A stretch of DNA of 64,000 nt from Rhodothermaceae bacterium Tc-Br11_B2g6_7 (GTDB lineage: Bacteria > Bacteroidota > Rhodothermia > Rhodothermales > Salinibacteraceae). How positions within the stretch are numbered: the first letter of the stretch is position 1; every line of letters begins with the position of its first letter. The stretch covers positions 62,001-126,000 of the forward strand of contig LKNB01000002.1 in NCBI GenBank assembly GCA_001564055.1. Direction: 5' to 3'. The notes under the pieces are model-generated. The model had not been told where the DNA came from. It did not search any database and saw only the letters and a list, made by a program, of their open reading frames with translations. The translations under genes and the position numbers were made by a program. This document shows positions 61,278 to 64,000 of the stretch, one piece after another.

Positions 61278-62096
61278 ATGCCTTCTGCCGCTGCGCCTCC
61301 TGCTGTCCCACGTCCGTATTACACAGGCGGCTTCTCTGGGACGCAGCGCAACGCCGCACAGGCGTTCTGGGACTGGTACGCGGTCACAAATGAGGCGCCG
61401 GCGGGCTGGCAGCAGCACACGACGGAGGCCCTCCGCACGCTTGTGCTTGAGGAGCGTCCGCTGCCCGATGTGCCTGAATCAATTACCCGAAGCCTCTACC
61501 AGCATGCCGACACGCAGGGTGTGCCGCTGGACGTTTTTGCGCGGCAGCTCCGCAGTGCTGTCCGCGAGGGAGAAGAGCTCCGCTTTGAGACCTACGACGA
61601 GCTTGAGCGCTTCATGCATGACGGCGTCTGCCAGTTGGCCGAGGCCCTGATGCATCTGCTGGATATGGCCAACCGCTTTCAGCTGCCGCATGCGCATGCC
61701 TTTGCTCGTGCCCTCTTTCTCATCAGCCGGCTCATGCGGCTGCCGCATGACGTCCAGCGGGGGCGGCTCTACATTCCCTTGAATGCCTTAGCAACGTATG
61801 ACATTGAAGAGCATCGCTTATTTCGGGGCGAGGTGAACGAGGCCCTCCGCCGCGTGCTGTGGCGGCTTACGGTCCGCGCCCGCGACGAACTGGCCCAGGC
61901 TGAGCCGCTGGCGGCCGACTTGCCGTGGCGCATCCGGGGCACGTACAAGCGGTACTGGATTGGCGGGCTGGACATCCTGGCGCGCATCGAACGCCGCGAT
62001 TTCGATGTGTGGTCGAACCCTATCCAGGTCGGCCACATCGATCGCCTGCGTATTCGCCTGCAATCGCTGTTCAGCCGCTCGGCGCTGAGTGGCTAA
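61278..62096 (+). CDS. Squalene/phytoene-synthase-like protein lacking the Asp motifs
   Basis: A 272-residue all-helical protein resembling squalene/phytoene synthases in its second half: the ETYDELERFMHDGVCQLAEAL helix, then RALFLISRLMRLPHDVQRGRLYIPLNAL, which mirrors the canonical LTNILRDVxEDxxRGRVYLP motif. Both metal-binding Asp clusters are lost: the first becomes WYAVTNEAP and the second LMRLPHD. It is probably not a functional synthase. The neighbours, aconitase and purM, give no hint. It starts 28 bases before purM's start region and may be cotranscribed with it. Confidence 0.62.
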   Translation: MPSAAAPPAVPRPYYTGGFSGTQRNAAQAFWDWYAVTNEAPAGWQQHTTEALRTLVLEERPLPDVPESITRSLYQHADTQGVPLDVFARQLRSAVREGEELRFETYDELERFMHDGVCQLAEALMHLLDMANRFQLPHAHAFARALFLISRLMRLPHDVQRGRLYIPLNALATYDIEEHRLFRGEVNEALRRVLWRLTVRARDELAQAEPLAADLPWRIRGTYKRYWIGGLDILARIERRDFDVWSNPIQVGHIDRLRIRLQSLFSRSALSG

Positions 62097-62123
62097 CCTC
62101 CTTATCTTCATACCCCTATACAC

Positions 62124-63128
62124 ATGGCTACGTACAAAGACGCTGGCGTCGACATCGCCGCAGCCGACGAAACGGTCGACCGCATCAAACCGCTCGTCCG
62201 CGACACCTTCACGCCCGGCGTGCTGACCGACATCGGTGCGTTTGGGGCGTTCTTCGAACCGGACTTTGATGGGTACGACAGGCCTGTACTCGTTTCGTCG
62301 GTCGACGGCGTGGGCACCAAACTGAAAGTCGCCTTTCGGGCGGGGCGTCACGATACCGTTGGGGAGGACCTCGTCAACCACTGCGTAAACGACATCGCGG
62401 TGTGTGGTGCACAGCCATTGTTCTTTTTGGACTACTTCTCTACTGGGACGTTGGAGCCGGACGTCGCGCTCGACGTCGTCCGTGGTTTCGCGCGGGGCTG
62501 CAAGGCCAATGGCTGTGCCCTTATTGGCGGAGAGACGGCCGAGATGCCCGACTTGTATCAGGCGGGCGAATACGACCTGGCGGGCATGATTGTAGGCGTA
62601 GTGGATAAAACACGCGTCGTGGATGGCCACACCATCGAGGAAGGAGATGTGCTCTTGGGGCTATCCAGCACCGGGCTGCACACCAACGGTTACTCACTCG
62701 CCCGCCACGTGCTCTTTGAACAGTTTTCGGTAGAGGATCAGCCCGAGGCGCTTGAGGGCGTGTCCGTCGGCGACGCCCTGTTGGCCGTACACCGCTCCTA
62801 CCTGGAGCCGATCCAGGCGCTCCATACCAAGGGACTGGCCGAGGGCCTGGTGCATGTTACCGGAGGCGGGATTCCGGGGAATACCGCTCGCGTGGTACCC
62901 GACGGGCTGACCGCGGTCGTTGACTATGCGGCGTGGGAGCGCCCGGCGCTGTTCGACCTGATCCAGACCCTGGGCGATGTGCCAGAAGGCGACATGCGGC
63001 AGACGTTCAACTTGGGAATCGGCCTTATCGCTGTCGTGCGCCCCCAGAGCGTCCCAGCCGCTGTAAAGGTACTTGAAGCACATGGCGAGCAGCCTGTGCG
63101 GATAGGGCAAGTACAGTCCGCCGTATAG
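62124..63128 (+). CDS. purM: Phosphoribosylformylglycinamidine cyclo-ligase
   Basis: A 334-residue ATP-dependent enzyme that closes the imidazole ring of AIR in purine synthesis. Typical segments are DGVGTKLKVAFRAGRHDTVGEDLVNHCVNDIAV, GGETAEMPD and VTGGGIPGNTARVVP. The N-terminus and length match the family. purS lies about 52 kb earlier in the window, so purine genes are dispersed. A hairpin with T run follows. Confidence 0.96.
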   Translation: MATYKDAGVDIAAADETVDRIKPLVRDTFTPGVLTDIGAFGAFFEPDFDGYDRPVLVSSVDGVGTKLKVAFRAGRHDTVGEDLVNHCVNDIAVCGAQPLFFLDYFSTGTLEPDVALDVVRGFARGCKANGCALIGGETAEMPDLYQAGEYDLAGMIVGVVDKTRVVDGHTIEEGDVLLGLSSTGLHTNGYSLARHVLFEQFSVEDQPEALEGVSVGDALLAVHRSYLEPIQALHTKGLAEGLVHVTGGGIPGNTARVVPDGLTAVVDYAAWERPALFDLIQTLGDVPEGDMRQTFNLGIGLIAVVRPQSVPAAVKVLEAHGEQPVRIGQVQSAV

Positions 63129-63183
63129 CCTCCGCGCAGGTTGCCGCGGAATCGGATACATCCGGCACAGTGGCGCGTATGAA

Positions 63184-63220
63184 GGCCCGCTGCGGGAGTG
63201 CTTCCACCGTGGGCCCTTTT
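63184..63220 (+). terminator. Hairpin with T run after purM
   Basis: GGCCC / GGGCC arms with an inner GGGAG / CTTCC pairing, followed by CTTTT, about 55 bases after the purM stop and 30 before plsY. Confidence 0.55.
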
Positions 63221-63249
63221 AGACTCCTCATCAGATCGACATCCTCCTC

Positions 63250-63936
63250 ATGCTGTCGCTTCTTCTTATTCTCGTGCTTAGCTACCTCATCGGCTCGATT
63301 CCTTCGAGCGTGTGGCTGGGCAAGCTGGTGCACGGCATCGACGTGCGCGACCACGGAAGCGGCAATGCTGGTGCCACCAACGCGTTTCGCGTGCTGGGCT
63401 GGAAGGTCGGCGCCAGTGCACTGGCGTTTGATATGGGCAAGGGTGCGTTTGCAGCGGGCGTGCTTGCGCTGATCCGGGTAGACGCATTGCCTGCTTTTGG
63501 GGCCTGGGAGTTGGACACCGTGGTGGCACTGCTGGCTGGGTTGGCGGCCATTCTGGGGCATATGTTTCCACTCTACCTCGGGTTTGACGGCGGTAAGGGC
63601 GTGGCCACCACGGCTGGCGTGCTGCTCGCCATTACGCCCTTTACGATGCTCATCGTGATGGCTGTTTTTGTAGCGGTGCTGCTGCCTTCCGGCTACGTGT
63701 CGCTGGCCTCTATGCTGAGCGCCATCTCCTTTCCGGTCACGGCTGCCATCCAGAAGTACGGGTTCGGTGCCGATCTGGACCCGAGCATCCTCATCGTGGG
63801 TGTGCTTCTCGCCCTGGGTATTGTGTTTGCCCACCGGTCGAACATTAAGCGGTTGCTGGCCGGGGAGGAAAACCAGTTCAAGTCGTTCCGTCCGGCTAAA
63901 GGCATGATTGGGCGCGGGGAACTGGAGCAGCAGTAG
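63250..63936 (+). CDS. plsY: Glycerol-3-phosphate acyltransferase PlsY
   Basis: A 228-residue membrane enzyme that moves an acyl group from acyl-phosphate to glycerol-3-phosphate, the first step in phospholipid synthesis. The three PlsY motifs are visible: SIPSSVWLGK with DVRDHGSGNAGATNAFRVLG, the GHMFPLYLGFDGGKGVATTAGV segment and the C-terminal FAHRSNIKRLLAGEE. About five helices. The window ends 64 bases beyond, with nothing further seen. Confidence 0.95.
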   Translation: MLSLLLILVLSYLIGSIPSSVWLGKLVHGIDVRDHGSGNAGATNAFRVLGWKVGASALAFDMGKGAFAAGVLALIRVDALPAFGAWELDTVVALLAGLAAILGHMFPLYLGFDGGKGVATTAGVLLAITPFTMLIVMAVFVAVLLPSGYVSLASMLSAISFPVTAAIQKYGFGADLDPSILIVGVLLALGIVFAHRSNIKRLLAGEENQFKSFRPAKGMIGRGELEQQ

Positions 63937-64000
63937 CCATTGCCTACCTTGAGGCAACAGCGTGTGCCACCGGCGTGATGGTTCAGTTTAGGTATTCACT

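Noticed and set aside
60102-61418. Long open frame (438 codons) on the minus strand
   Set aside because: Antisense to the aconitase gene and crossing its terminator; the protein is low in family-like features.
1-64000. Mobile elements, CRISPR arrays, prophage or toxin-antitoxin pairs
   Set aside because: No transposase, integrase, regularly spaced repeats or phage structural genes were seen. The RHH protein at 24347 is not next to a toxin-like gene.

Overview
The window is about 64 kb of dense, moderately high-GC bacterial chromosome. I read about 65 protein genes on both strands, mostly in short operons. I see no rRNA, tRNA, CRISPR array, insertion sequence or prophage. Several families point to the Bacteroidota in the broad sense, most likely a Rhodothermia/Salinibacter-like lineage. 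These are a DUF3078 outer-membrane protein, a type IX secretion plug-like (DUF5103) lipoprotein, a Bacteroidota-type histone H1-like protein, a metzincin lipoprotein of the DUF5117 type, a 5'-nucleotidase split over two genes, and a GlnRS fused to a YqeY/GatB-type tail. Shine-Dalgarno sequences are mostly weak, and many exported proteins have lipoboxes. The genus is inference.

Layout. 1-2.5 kb: a SurA-like lipoprotein divergent from an ECF sigma/anti-sigma pair. 2.6-10.7 kb: gltX, the GlnRS fusion, a comM/yifB-type ATPase, psd-pssA, purS and clpS. 10.7-15.3 kb: thpR-msrB-msrA, an rlmB-type methyltransferase, a UPF0104-type membrane protein and lolA. 15.5-21.8 kb: two small proteins, then an inorganic-carbon uptake operon (dabB-dabA, PII-like protein, beta-carbonic anhydrase) behind an attenuator-like hairpin. 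21.8-24 kb: a GntR/HutC regulator, a phosphatase-like lipoprotein and a CBS protein. 24-26.6 kb: an unusual divergent module in which a ribbon-helix-helix/zinc-ribbon regulator and a histidine-triad membrane protein face a MerC-like protein and a flavin oxidoreductase across perfect or near-perfect palindromes. 26.7-32.5 kb: a DsbA-like lipoprotein, a CPBP protease, a split 5'-nucleotidase, an MBL hydrolase and a large arrestin-like membrane protein. 32.8-35.6 kb: hsp20 divergent from groES-groEL. 36.5-42.1 kb: an MBL hydrolase, a polyprenyl synthetase, a BtuC/BtuF-like pair and an NtrC-type regulator. 42.4-43.3 kb: two cold-shock genes with matched long leaders. 43.4-48.1 kb: dnaE, a degenerate amino-acid-kinase-like protein and the H1-like protein. 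48.3-57.2 kb: envelope and secreted proteins. 57.3-64 kb: spmB/spmA, aconitase, a squalene/phytoene-synthase-like protein without its Asp motifs, purM and plsY.

Two multi-gene systems stand out. The DAB carbon pump, PII-like protein and carbonic anhydrase form a coherent bicarbonate-accumulation unit; the families are known and the combination is informative. The 24-26.6 kb module looks like a metal-responsive (probably zinc) locus that I cannot match to a described system. Its parts are individually recognisable, but the combined function is inferred. Smaller curiosities include the twin cold-shock leaders, the two enzyme-like proteins with degraded active sites, and a GroEL without a GGM tail.
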